Below are positions 17,340 through 25,522 of a DNA stretch of 64,000 nucleotides, piece by piece (within the stretch, counting starts at the first letter, position 1; the number at the start of each line of letters is the position of its first letter). The notes beneath the pieces were generated by a model. It did no database searches. It saw only the letters and a program-made list of their open reading frames with translations, and had not been told where the DNA came from. The stretch covers positions 372,001-436,000 of the forward strand of contig OZ253445.1 in the NCBI GenBank assembly GCA_965261165.1, written 5' to 3'. The DNA comes from SMWN01 sp965261165. Lineage in GTDB: Bacteria; Pseudomonadota; Gammaproteobacteria; Eutrophobiales; Eutrophobiaceae. A program made the position numbers and the translations under genes.

Positions 17340-17465
17340 TGATTCCCTCATCGCCCAGAAGATGCAATGCCCCTGAATTATTCAGGTTGCGTTCAGGTTC
17401 TGTTACAGATATCAGATTTGAGAATAAAATCAGAAAAAAAGCTACAAACTAGAGAGCATATGCTG

Positions 17466-18527
17466 TTAGGCCTGCATTCCATCATCACCTAATGCCAATT
17501 CTGGTTCAACGACTAAACTTGAAATTTCCTCCGCGACAGTTTGCCATGCTTCATCATATTTCAATTCCACGAAATCAATGTCGTGTCTCCCATGCATGCG
17601 TATCAATCGGGATTGTGATGCTGGATTCGGCTCTATCTTGAGATTATCCAGCACTTCAACAGCCGCCTTTTGATTGTTGCATACCAGCACCATGTCGCAA
17701 CCCGCTTCTAATGCACAGTATGCACGATCAACATAACCACCAACGACTTCCGCACCTGCCATACTAATGTCATCACTGAAAATAACTCCCTGAAACTCCA
17801 ATTGCTGACGTAGAATATTGCGTAACCAGATGGATGAAAATCCGGCGGGTTTATCATCCACTTCAGGATAAATAACATGTGCTGGCATGATCCCCACCAG
17901 ACCAGCACGAATTAAATATTCAAAAGACACCATGTCATCCATCTGAATATCTTCAAACCTTCTTCCATCAAAAGGTATTGCCAGATGCGAATCTTCCTTC
18001 ACGGTACCGTGTCCAGGAAAATGCTTGCCGACTGCGCCCATCCCTGCTCGATGCATGCCACGTATATAAGCCTTGGATAAATCAGCAACACATTCTGGAT
18101 CTCTATGAAATGAACGATCACCAATTATCTGACTGATACCTTTACAAACATCCAGCACAGGGGCAAAGCTAAAATCGATATCCACAGCTCGAAGTTCAAT
18201 CGCCATCAACCACCCGGCTTTTTCAGCAAGCGCTAGTCCTGCATGTTTGTCTTGATCGTAACGTTCTCCAATCAACCGCAAAGCAGGCAGTCTTGTGAAA
18301 CCATCTTGAAATCTTTGTACGCGCCCGCCTTCATGATCAACTGCGATCAATAAACGAGGTTCACGTAGGTCATGAATTTCTTTTGAGAATGCAGCAATTT
18401 GTTCCGGCGATTCATAATTACGTGAGAAGAAAATAATTCCACCTACCGAAGGATGCAGCAAAAGCTCTTTCTCATCTTTTTCCAGCGTAATTCCACGCAG
18501 ATCCATCATGATGGATCCTAATGACAT
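17466..18527 (-). CDS. nagZ: beta-N-acetylhexosaminidase NagZ
   Basis: Cytosolic family GH3 enzyme that removes N-acetylglucosamine from anhydro-muropeptides during peptidoglycan recycling. The 353-residue protein starts GSIMMDLRGITL. It carries the GH3 landmarks IAVDHEGGRVQRF, VGKHFPGHGTVKEDSH (the His/Asp acid-base dyad loop of NagZ) and GVIFSDDISMAGAE with the nucleophilic Asp in the SDD motif. Upstream on the same strand are the remains of a dipeptide-permease pair (18569-19647) and then a leaderless YkuD enzyme. That arrangement suggests the gene once closed a cell-wall recycling operon. NagZ itself looks intact. Confidence 0.95.
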   Translation of the reverse strand: MSLGSIMMDLRGITLEKDEKELLLHPSVGGIIFFSRNYESPEQIAAFSKEIHDLREPRLLIAVDHEGGRVQRFQDGFTRLPALRLIGERYDQDKHAGLALAEKAGWLMAIELRAVDIDFSFAPVLDVCKGISQIIGDRSFHRDPECVADLSKAYIRGMHRAGMGAVGKHFPGHGTVKEDSHLAIPFDGRRFEDIQMDDMVSFEYLIRAGLVGIMPAHVIYPEVDDKPAGFSSIWLRNILRQQLEFQGVIFSDDISMAGAEVVGGYVDRAYCALEAGCDMVLVCNNQKAAVEVLDNLKIEPNPASQSRLIRMHGRHDIDFVELKYDEAWQTVAEEISSLVVEPELALGDDGMQA

Positions 18528-18568
18528 GAATAATGCTCCGGAAAATTTTGATACAAAAAATTCATTTT

Positions 18569-19373
18569 TTAACCTTTTGCTCTGACATCCATTTTATCTC
18601 GTAAAGAATCACCGAGTAAGTTAATAGATAATACCACCAGCAAGATTGTCATGCCGGGAGTCAAAACCATATGTGGAGCAATCAACATAAAAACGTGCAC
18701 CATCTCTGAATCATACTATCCCATGATGGATCTGCTGCCTGTACACCCAACCCTAGAAATGACAGGCTAGCTTCAGCGATAACAGTTCCGGCAATAGCAA
18801 GGGTTGCTTCAATAACTAATGGAGCTATTATCAATAGCAATATTATGATGTATCGCAATACTTGCTGTACCAGCACCTAAAGCCTGAGTCGCCGCCACAT
18901 GCTCTTGATGTTTAATGGTCACTGTTTGTGCCCTAGTGGCCAGTCTGGCAAAACCAGCCCGGCCAACGACAGGCAAGGCGGCTACCGCATTCATGTTGCT
19001 GGCTCCATCAAACCAGAAAGTGCAATGGCTAATAATATTCTCGGAAATGTTATAAAGACATCAATAACAAATACGATCACTTTATCCCACCAGCCACCAA
19101 ACCATGTAGCCATTACCCCAATTATAGTACTCAGGAAAAAGAAATTGAAACAACACACATAGTCGCTATAAATGATATTCTAGCACTCATGGCTAGGCGC
19201 TCTGCAATCGGCCGTCCCAGATCGTCATAGCCCAACCATGCATGAGACTCTGGGACAGCCATATCTTATGCAACATGATGGCATCAGGTTGCGGCGGCAA
19301 ATTCTCTGCAAACAGAGCAACAAAGAACCATGCCGAGATAATTTAGAAAAGGAAATGAAAATCGAGTAGTCAT
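18569..19373 (-). pseudogene. oligopeptide/dipeptide ABC permease DppC/OppC type, decayed
   Basis: Fragments in several frames reconstruct a DppC-like permease over ~800 bp. Near the start is LGYDDLGRPIAERLAMSARISF (normally LGTDxLGRD...LLYGARISL). Then come VGRAGFARLATRAQTVTIK with HVAATQALGAG, the EAA-loop segment AEASLSFLGLGVQAADPSW with DSMIQ, and the terminal VLTPGMTILLVVLSINLLGD followed by SLRDKMD. In-frame stops and frameshifts separate these pieces, so no functional protein can be made. It lies between nagZ and the dppB remnant on the same strand. Start (MTTRFSF at 19373) and stop positions are inferred from the intact ends. Confidence 0.8.
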
Positions 19374-19381
19374 AATTATAT

Positions 19382-19647
19382 TTATTCGCTCAAATTCACA
19401 CGAGGGTCAAGATAGACATAGGCCAGATCGGCACAGAAATTCACGACGACATAACATAGATTAATCAGTAGCACGCAAGACTGAATGACGGGATAGTCTT
19501 TTTTCTGGATGACATCAATAGTTAATTACCCAATGCCTGGCCATGAAAAAACTGTTTCTATAGATCACTGCACCAGCGGGCAAGGTGCCAAACACCACTA
19601 ATCACTAATAGCGCTCCAAATAAACGTGATCCGAGATAATGCAACAT
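19382..19647 (-). pseudogene. oligopeptide/dipeptide ABC permease DppB type, internally deleted
   Basis: Only the two ends of a DppB permease remain. The N terminus reads MLHYLGSRLFGALLVISGVW, like the family's first membrane helix. After a short junction it jumps to the C-terminal region IETVFSWPGIG, a stop codon where glutamine is expected (family: GIGQL), then LTIDVIQKKDYPVIQ and VNFCADLAYVYLDPRV. About 600 bp of the middle of the gene is missing. The stop is 8 bp upstream of the dppC remnant, so the original pair was a normal dppB-dppC operon. Confidence 0.8.
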
Positions 19648-19693
19648 AATAATTGTTTTATTATTATCTTTCTAATTTTGCTAACTGGTTCCA

Positions 19694-19722
19694 TCGACCG
19701 GTACAAAATAAAGTCCTATAAT
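19694..19722 (+). promoter_or_regulatory. candidate sigma-70 promoter
   Basis: TCGACC, 17 bases, then a perfect TATAAT -10 (19717-19722), about 70 bp upstream of the small membrane-protein gene at 19794. It lies just beyond the dppB remnant. Confidence 0.45.
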
Positions 19723-19793
19723 CCATTAAAAAAATAATAAACCATAGAAGAATAAAAACAAATATAAAGAATTCTCCACACAGAGGTTAAAAT

Positions 19794-20270
19794 ATGAATG
19801 AAAATGCATTAGATGATGCTAGTAAAAACATCATGAGTCTCCTAGTCAGGATATTAGGATTTTTTCTCCTGCTTGCAGGCCTTTGGGTCGCCCTCCATGT
19901 TTTATTAACAGCACAAGATCTGTATGAGCATCCCGAAAAAATAGAACGCTTTGCTATTGCCATTGAAAAGGGCTCGAATATTGATAAAACATTCGTCCCT
20001 ATAAGAAGAGATAGTCTTATTGTAGAAAATGACCCCGAGAATAGTGTTCAACGATATAATGGAATCAAACAAAGACCAACTTCTATAGGCGCAGTAAATA
20101 TTCGAGTATCTTATTTCTTTGCCTGGGCGATTGCGCTATTGTTGTTACTACTGATCGCAAGAATTTCACTGACGGCGATTAAGACAGGAGGGGAACTTGT
20201 GCTTTTCGATATGCAGATCAAGAAATTTGCCAGAATGCTAGCAAAAGAGACTAATAGAATAAGAGACTAG
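19794..20270 (+). CDS. small membrane protein of unknown function
   Basis: I do not recognise a family. The 158-residue product has two clear hydrophobic segments, about residues 14-36 (LLVRILGFFLLLAGLWVALH) and 104-125 (VSYFFAWAIALLLLLLIARI). Between them is a ~65-residue, probably extracytoplasmic loop with many charged residues; the tail is short and basic. The start has AGAGG seven bases upstream and a candidate promoter further up, so it looks like a real, expressed gene. It is the only intact plus-strand gene in a zone of pseudogenes and interrupts what was a minus-strand operon. It may have arrived by insertion or local rearrangement. Confidence 0.65.
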   Translation: MNENALDDASKNIMSLLVRILGFFLLLAGLWVALHVLLTAQDLYEHPEKIERFAIAIEKGSNIDKTFVPIRRDSLIVENDPENSVQRYNGIKQRPTSIGAVNIRVSYFFAWAIALLLLLLIARISLTAIKTGGELVLFDMQIKKFARMLAKETNRIRD

Positions 20271-20500
20271 CCAGATTGGGCGAGATTTTTCCGTCTGTTG
20301 ATGGTGTCAGCAACATGAAGCTATATACAACTACCGCAAGGCAAGCTGTTGCAATAGCACTCGCAGAGATGAATATTCAACTGGTTTTTTGCCCTAAATT
20401 TTTATCCAGAGACTAACGCACTACCATCAAAATGGTTGAAAAGATTTGGTGAAGAAACTCAAAAAAGCTTACTATGAAACCTCTTGATTAAGTTGCACTT

Positions 20501-20524
20501 GTCATTTCGAGCGCGGCGAGAAAT
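20501..20524. repeat. REP-like repeat, single copy
   Basis: GTCATTTCGAGCGCGGCGAG plus AAAT matches the core of the degenerate element seen as an inverted pair at 22347-22424 and again near 24588. It lies just upstream of the RsgA fragment. The 20271-20500 stretch before it holds no gene I can support. Confidence 0.55.
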
Positions 20525-20533
20525 ATAATACTC

Positions 20534-21043
20534 AGAAGCATTACCATTTTAAGATCAGGCCTCAATAATCAATATAATTCTTTATCTGGACTCAAAACAC
20601 TTTGCACAAAAGGCCATACCGTCACATTGACCGGCTCCTCCGGTGTCGGTAAATCTACTTTGATCAATGCGCTAACAGATGTAGAACAGCTGACGGCAGA
20701 ATTCAGTAAAGAAGGTAACAAAGGCAAACACACAACCACCTCACGATCACTACATCTATTGCGGGACGGTGGCATTCTCATCGACACGCCTGGCATAAGA
20801 GAATTAAAACTCACAGAAACAGAATCAGGCATTAAAGATACCTTTGCAGACGTGATCAAATATCTCGGTGTCTGTAAATTTAAAAACTGCCAACATAAAA
20901 CCGAACAAGGCTGCGCAATCAAGACAGCTTTAGAAAATGGCGAACTTGATCAACGTCGCTGGGAAAGTTATCAGAAATTACAAAATGAACAAAAACAGCA
21001 TACATCATCTGTACGCCAGAGAAGCAATAAGGAAAGAAGCTAA
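20534..21043 (+). pseudogene. rsgA: ribosome small-subunit GTPase RsgA, 5'-truncated
   Basis: The C-terminal ~155 residues of an RsgA-type circularly permuted GTPase. It has the P-loop GSSGVGKSTLINAL, then KGKHTTTSRSLHLL, the switch IDTPGIRELKL, and the zinc-knuckle CKFKNCQHKTEQGC typical of the family's C-terminal domain. The N-terminal OB-fold and G4/G5 part are missing, and the frame before the P-loop merges into unrelated sequence and the REP-like repeat. No ATG precedes the P-loop in frame; the first possible start is TTG at 20627, inside it. RsgA assists 30S maturation; a full-length copy may exist elsewhere. I treat this as a fragment, not a working gene. Confidence 0.75.
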
Positions 21044-21152
21044 ACTTGGTTTTTCAATATTCACATATCTCACCTAGGAGGGATATATTCCTTTTGATTT
21101 TGGTTATAGTTTTACCTCAGAAGATAATGCATCTTATATATCCTGAGAGTCT

Positions 21153-21330
21153 ATGAAGATTAAGTCTTTGAAAAAAATTGACTACAAACCTGTAAAACAT
21201 CTATTCATTGATGATTTAGGAAGTACAATAATTATCGCTGATGTAAATGGTTCAGGCAAAACAAGGGTTCAGGCAAAACAAGATTAAAGGAAGTCATTGT
21301 TAATAAATTGCAAGGCAAGATACTAATGGA
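21153..21330 (+). pseudogene. AAA-family ATPase N-terminal fragment with duplicated P-loop
   Basis: MKIKSLKKIDYKPVKHLF followed by IIIADVNGSGKTR resembles the first 35-40 residues of an AAA/SMC-like ATPase with its Walker A. The 17-bp unit GGTTCAGGCAAAACAAG, encoding part of the Walker A, is present twice in tandem (21249-21265, 21266-21282). The duplication throws the frame into a stop. Removing one copy restores GSGKTRLKEVIVNKLQGK. Sequence downstream soon becomes unrecognisable and contains another near-duplication (around 21325-21358). Confidence 0.6.
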
Positions 21331-21387
21331 TATAACTATAGGGTGGTGGATATAACCATAGGGACAACAGGGCATAAATAAACATAA

Positions 21388-21784
21388 AAATACTCTCTGT
21401 CTGGAGTTATGCGCTGGCACATCATGGCACCCCTCGTTACACTGGTGACATTGATCTATTTATGAAACCTGATCCGACAATGCCAAACGTATCGTCAAGA
21501 CTTTAAACGACTTTGGTTTTGGTGTCATAGGTTTAACAGAAGAAACCTTTGTGGGGCCTGGAAAGATTGTTCAGCTTGGTAAACCAACTGGTCGTGTTGA
21601 TAATTATTATATCTACTAACGGGATTACATGGGATTAGGAAAATAACGGAAAAGATAGAAGGGGCTTAATAATATCCCTGTACATTTTGTTGGACATGAA
21701 CAGTTTGTCAAAAAAAATAAAACGGCAACTGGAAAAGCGAAGGACTTGGCCGATCTAGAGACCTTGGGCGGAAAAACCAGATGA
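21388..21784 (+). pseudogene. nucleotidyltransferase-like protein (DUF6036/AbiEii-like), decayed
   Basis: Conceptual translation in two to three frames gives YALAHHGTPRYTGDIDLFMK, where the GDIDLF motif is the metal-binding DxD of the nucleotidyltransferase fold. Then come NAKRIVKTLNDFGFGVIG, VQLGKPTGRVD and, after a broken stretch, PVHFVGHEQFVKNK and TGKAKDLADLETL. This order is typical of small stand-alone nucleotidyltransferases often found in toxin-antitoxin or accessory loci. At least two frameshifts and a stop after the GRVD segment inactivate it. It follows the AAA fragment and may derive from the same accessory locus. Confidence 0.7.
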
Positions 21785-21799
21785 ATAATACGAAACCAT

Positions 21800-22288
21800 T
21801 TATTCTTGAATAATCACTGTTGTTTCAGCTTCGATCAGATCAAATAATTCAATGATGTCTTGATTTCGCATACGCACACAGCCTCCTGAGCTGGGAATGC
21901 CCATTTCAACATCATCCGGAGCACCGTGGATATAGATATAGCGATCATAACTATCAACATTGCCGCCCTTGTTTTTGCCTGCTGCACAACCACCCAACCA
22001 CATAATACGAGTCAATATCCAGTCCCTACCTGGATACTGCTCACGTAGTTCTGACTGATACAACTCACCAGTCAGTTCTCTGCCAACGAAAACGGTATTT
22101 GCTTCACAACCTGCACCTATCTTTTCATGGATGATGTGTTTTCCCCTGGGTGTACACTCACTATCCATGAGTTCACCCGGGCCATTCTTTGCGGTCGAGA
22201 TAATATATTTCTCAATCACATCGCTCCCTTTAAACAAACTAAGTGTTTGTTTGCCTATATTGATTTCTATGTGCTTGTCTTGATTCAT
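21800..22288 (-). CDS. YkuD-family L,D-transpeptidase / cytosolic L,D-carboxypeptidase candidate
   Basis: A 162-residue protein consisting only of a YkuD catalytic domain. The N terminus IEINIGKQTLSLF starts the fold directly. The catalytic pair is His121 in YIHGAPDD and Cys137 in SSGGCVRMRNQDI, matching the family HxG...SxGCxRM. There is no signal peptide, lipobox or LysM domain, so it should be cytosolic. Leaderless YkuD enzymes such as ElsL of Acinetobacter and LdcV of Vibrio trim recycled tetrapeptides as L,D-carboxypeptidases. Its neighbours (nagZ and a dead peptide importer on the same strand) fit that recycling role better than periplasmic cross-linking. Function is inferred; the family call is firm. 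Confidence 0.85.
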   Translation of the reverse strand: MNQDKHIEINIGKQTLSLFKGSDVIEKYIISTAKNGPGELMDSECTPRGKHIIHEKIGAGCEANTVFVGRELTGELYQSELREQYPGRDWILTRIMWLGGCAAGKNKGGNVDSYDRYIYIHGAPDDVEMGIPSSGGCVRMRNQDIIELFDLIEAETTVIIQE

Positions 22289-22346
22289 ATTGACACTTTA
22301 GCATTATCTTCATATTGTTACGCATATCGCATCCAGAAGAAGTGTG

Positions 22347-22424
22347 TGAGATCTATCACTTCGGTTCGGGATAACAAACTCCCTCTTTCTGTCATCTCGA
22401 ACGAGCACAGCGACTGAGAGATCT
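22347..22424. repeat. inverted pair of REP-like repeats (BIME-like)
   Basis: Left half GAGATCTATCACTTCGGTTC continuing GGGATAAC (22348-22374) and right half GTCATCTCGAACGAGCAC continuing to AGAGATCT (22391-22423) are imperfect inverted copies around a short A/C/T-rich centre. They could fold into a long hairpin. Related single copies lie at 20501 and 24588. Confidence 0.65.
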
Positions 22425-22453
22425 ATTTTGGCAATATACTATTTTTCAAATAA

Positions 22454-23177
22454 TTAATTTCTTTTAACTGCAGGCAACCCATCATAGTTGCCATCGCCTG
22501 CCAATGTATAGCCACTAATATTTCTTCAATGTCACCAGTATATTATCTTCATACCATAGTGATATATAATTGAAGCCCATGTAAGTGAAAGCATCACCTT
22601 TTGCTTTTTCAATATAAGTTTTATCCTGCTTCTCAAGCCAGCTAACTATCTCTCTGGGGATATCGCCTTGAAGAATATCTAACTCATCTCACATTAATTT
22701 TAGTATGCGAACCGTTGGATCTTTAACGGTAATAAATTTTAATAATTGGCTATCATTTAAGCGCTTTATATAGAAGGTCACTATCATTCGGCCATTTCTG
22801 AAATGCCACTAACCCACTACCCACAGGCTGTCAATTAAAGGGATGCCTTGAATCTATCAATGCTGCGGCTAATCTTTCACCATAATGAAATTGTCTGCCT
22901 GTATTATGCAACTTAAAACGATAACATTTTAGGCCGAGTATCTCCCAGTCTGCAAGATCAGGAATGAATTGAAAGTTTTCATCGAAATCTACCAGACTGC
23001 GATAGATTAAACGTGTGATCCGATAGGATACGACATCTGTTGAAAAATGGGGATCTAGAGTAACTGACGCTGATTCTAGGCCAAAACGAATTAAATCATC
23101 TTGTTCCTGACTACAAGCTGAAATAAACAACAGTGAAATAGATAGATAAAAAAAACAAAAAGTCGTTTATCTATCAT
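22454..23177 (-). pseudogene. family 5 peptide-binding lipoprotein (SBP_bac_5), decayed
   Basis: Remains of the extracellular binding protein of a peptide ABC importer. From the ATG at 23177 a frameshift in a T-run is needed to reach the lipobox LLFISAC. Then comes RFGLESASVTLDPHFSTD and LIYRSLVDFDENFQFIPDLA, the classical SBP_bac_5 N terminus. After gaps the other frames give VKDPTVRILKL, LQGDIPREIVSWLEKQD, YIEKAKGDAFTYMGFN and the C-terminal GYTLAGDGNYDGLPAVKR. Roughly half of the ~500-codon gene is missing. It starts 5 bp after rlmD, and with dppB/dppC remnants downstream it completes a dead importer. Confidence 0.8.
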
Positions 23178-23181
23178 TCTT

Positions 23182-24534
23182 TTATTTTCTCTTTCTAGTG
23201 AACATGGCTATTGATTCAACATGTGTGGTATGGGGAAACATATCCATCACGCCTACCTGCTCTAGCTTGAAATCTTTGTCATGAACCAGTATCCCTATAT
23301 CTCTTGCCAGAGTTACTGGATTACAGGAAACATAAACAATCCTTTCAATTGATTTAAGATTCATCTTTTCTATGACTTCCTGGGCACCATTACGCGCAGG
23401 ATCCAGTAGTAATTTATTAAAACCGCCCCGAAAAAAATCTATACTACTGAAGTTTTTGCTCAGATCGTCTTTAGCTAGGTCAATCGCCCGGAATTCCACA
23501 TTACTAATACTGTTAAACATAGCATTCTGTTTCGCCCGTTCTACCAATGCCTGATCACCCTCAATACCCAAAACACTCTCAGCCTTGCGTGCCAGTGGCA
23601 ATGTAAAATTGCCAATACCACAAAATAGATCAAGCACACAATCTTCACTATTCACTTCTAATAGTTCCAATGCCTTGGACACCATACTACGGTTAATTTC
23701 AAGATTTACCTGAGTAAAGTCAGTTGGTAGAAAATTCAATGTAACATCAAACTCAGGTAATGAATAAGACAACTGCCTAGGACTTATACCTGCTAGAGGC
23801 ACAACCGAATCCAAACCACCTGATTGACAATAAATATCAATATCATGTTGTTCTGCGAATACCTTGAGTTTGTCTATGTCTTCATCATCAAAATCAGCAA
23901 AGTGTCTAAAGATTAACGCCGTAACCTCATCACCTATGGCTACTTCAATCTGCGGGATTTGTTTGATTAAAGATAATTCTGCAATGAGATGCTGTAGCGG
24001 TTCAATCAAGTTACCTACGGAAGGATGCAAGACCTCACAACTTTTCATATCGGCAATGAAAGGACTATATTTTTCTCGAAACCCGACCAATACACGTTCT
24101 TTCTTGTCTACATACTTAACGCCCAATCGCGCCTTGCGACGATAACCCCATACAGGACCAATTAATGGTGGTATTTCAGTTTTCGGCTTAACCTTACCAA
24201 TATGCTCTAACTGCTCCATCAGGGCAGACTGTTTATGTTCAATCTGAAATTCATGTTGCATATGTTGCAAGCTACAACCACCGCATAACCCAAAAAATTC
24301 ACATTTGGCTTCTATTCGTTCTGCTGCCGGATTCTTTATTTCCAACGCATGTGCTTCAGCATACTTCGGACGCTGCTTCTTATACTGAAATAATACTTCT
24401 TCCCCCGGCAATGCGCCATTCACAAAAACTGTTTTACCCTCGACATGTGTGATGCCTCGACCTTCATGAGAAAGAGATATTATCTTTGCAGAAACAGGTT
24501 GCTGCGGGAATTTTCTCTTACGTCGTTTTATCAT
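23182..24534 (-). CDS. rlmD: 23S rRNA (uracil(1939)-C(5))-methyltransferase RlmD
   Basis: SAM-dependent methyltransferase of 450 residues. A TRAM domain occupies about residues 12-68 (ISLSHEGRGITHVEGKTVFV). An iron-sulfur motif follows: Cys78, Cys84 and Cys87 in CEFFGLCGGC, with a fourth Cys around 164. The Rossmann methyltransferase domain has VLDLFCGIGNFTLPLA and LLLDPARNGAQEV, with the nucleophilic Cys in YVSCNPVTLARDI. The motif set separates it from TrmA, which lacks the TRAM and Fe-S parts. It begins the minus-strand run that leads into the dead peptide-importer genes. Confidence 0.93.
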   Translation of the reverse strand: MIKRRKRKFPQQPVSAKIISLSHEGRGITHVEGKTVFVNGALPGEEVLFQYKKQRPKYAEAHALEIKNPAAERIEAKCEFFGLCGGCSLQHMQHEFQIEHKQSALMEQLEHIGKVKPKTEIPPLIGPVWGYRRKARLGVKYVDKKERVLVGFREKYSPFIADMKSCEVLHPSVGNLIEPLQHLIAELSLIKQIPQIEVAIGDEVTALIFRHFADFDDEDIDKLKVFAEQHDIDIYCQSGGLDSVVPLAGISPRQLSYSLPEFDVTLNFLPTDFTQVNLEINRSMVSKALELLEVNSEDCVLDLFCGIGNFTLPLARKAESVLGIEGDQALVERAKQNAMFNSISNVEFRAIDLAKDDLSKNFSSIDFFRGGFNKLLLDPARNGAQEVIEKMNLKSIERIVYVSCNPVTLARDIGILVHDKDFKLEQVGVMDMFPHTTHVESIAMFTRKRK

Positions 24535-24587
24535 AAATGAGTAATTGTTAGAAATATCTAAGAAATTTCTGATTAAATTAAATCTTT

Positions 24588-24613
24588 TACTTCGAGTGCA
24601 GCAAGAAATCTTA
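24588..24613. repeat. REP-like repeat, degenerate copy
   Basis: TACTTCGAGTGCAGCAAGAA followed by ATCTT resembles the cores at 20501 and 22391. It lies between rlmD and the exonuclease gene; no promoter or terminator is obvious there. Confidence 0.45.
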
Positions 24614-24729
24614 GGATATTTTTAACTTTCAAATTAAAAATTTCTCCCGTTGATTGAAATGACAGCTTAATCTGGGCTCCATATTGGAATTGAATAGTTC
24701 TTGGTTAATATTTTGGATTCAGAAATAAA

Positions 24730-25500
24730 TTATTTCCAGGCGCTTGCGAATTCCAGTAGATGTGGCCGACTTTCTTCTTGCAACATGTCTCTAACATGTT
24801 CGCATTCTGCTTCATAAGCAATCTTTGATTTCTGCCCACGCATAAGCTCATAACGAAGATAAACCAAATAAGTATTAAGCACATCAGTTTCGCAATAATT
24901 CCGAATACCTTCGATATCGCCTGCAAGATAATTACCCCAAACCTTACTGCCATCCATGTCCATCTTGCCTGGGAAACCCAGCATCGTCGCAATTTCAGTC
25001 AGCGGTGCATTGGCACGAGGATTATAGCCAGCAATAATATCCATCAAGTCGGTATGTCTGTCGTGAAAACGGCTGATGTAATTGTTCCATTTAAAACTCT
25101 GATCATCGCCTCCAGTTTCCCAATAACGTGAAGCATTAAGCCCGTGCAAGAGTGTTCTATAATGTATTACCGGTAGATCAAAACCGCTACCATTCCAGGA
25201 GACCAGCCTGGGCGTGTAACGATCAATCCCATCAAAGAATCGTTGAATGATATCTGCTTCGGGTGAATCAACGCCGCCTAATGACCATACACTTAGCTTG
25301 CCTGATGTCCTGAGAACCACTGAGATAGCAACAATTTTTTGTAGATGATGTCGGATAAAATCACTGCCACCTGTTTGTTGTCGACGTTGAGCAAACATAG
25401 ATTCGGCAACTTCTGCATCAGACAAACCTTCCATGTCTTGAATTTTTCTTGCTGAATCTATATCCGGTACAGTTTCAATATCAAAAACGAGCAGATTCAT
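24730..25500 (-). CDS. predicted 3'-5' exonuclease, PolB-exo-like
   Basis: A 256-residue RNase H-fold protein of the stand-alone PolB-like 3'-5' exonuclease family. Exo I is VFDIETVPD (Asp6/Glu8 metal ligands). Exo II is in LVSWNGSGFDLPVIHYR and Exo III in YCETDVLNTYLVYLR; DLMDIIAGYNPRANAPLTEIA lies between. These are the usual catalytic acids for two-metal hydrolysis. The physiological substrate is unknown; roles in DNA repair or RNA turnover have been suggested for the family. It ends a minus-strand group with cysM, rimI, the uracil-DNA glycosylase and leuA. Confidence 0.82.
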   Translation of the reverse strand: MNLLVFDIETVPDIDSARKIQDMEGLSDAEVAESMFAQRRQQTGGSDFIRHHLQKIVAISVVLRTSGKLSVWSLGGVDSPEADIIQRFFDGIDRYTPRLVSWNGSGFDLPVIHYRTLLHGLNASRYWETGGDDQSFKWNNYISRFHDRHTDLMDIIAGYNPRANAPLTEIATMLGFPGKMDMDGSKVWGNYLAGDIEGIRNYCETDVLNTYLVYLRYELMRGQKSKIAYEAECEHVRDMLQEESRPHLLEFASAWK

Positions 25501-25522
25501 TTTGTTGCTTTATTGCCTGCCA

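Noticed and set aside
18899..19162. 87-codon plus-strand frame in the permease remnants
   Set aside because: Antisense to recognisable DppC-like pieces; no family resemblance.
20569..20922. 117-codon minus-strand frame
   Set aside because: Antisense to the RsgA GTPase motifs.
24705..24992. 95-codon minus-strand frame
   Set aside because: Out-of-frame shadow of the predicted exonuclease gene.
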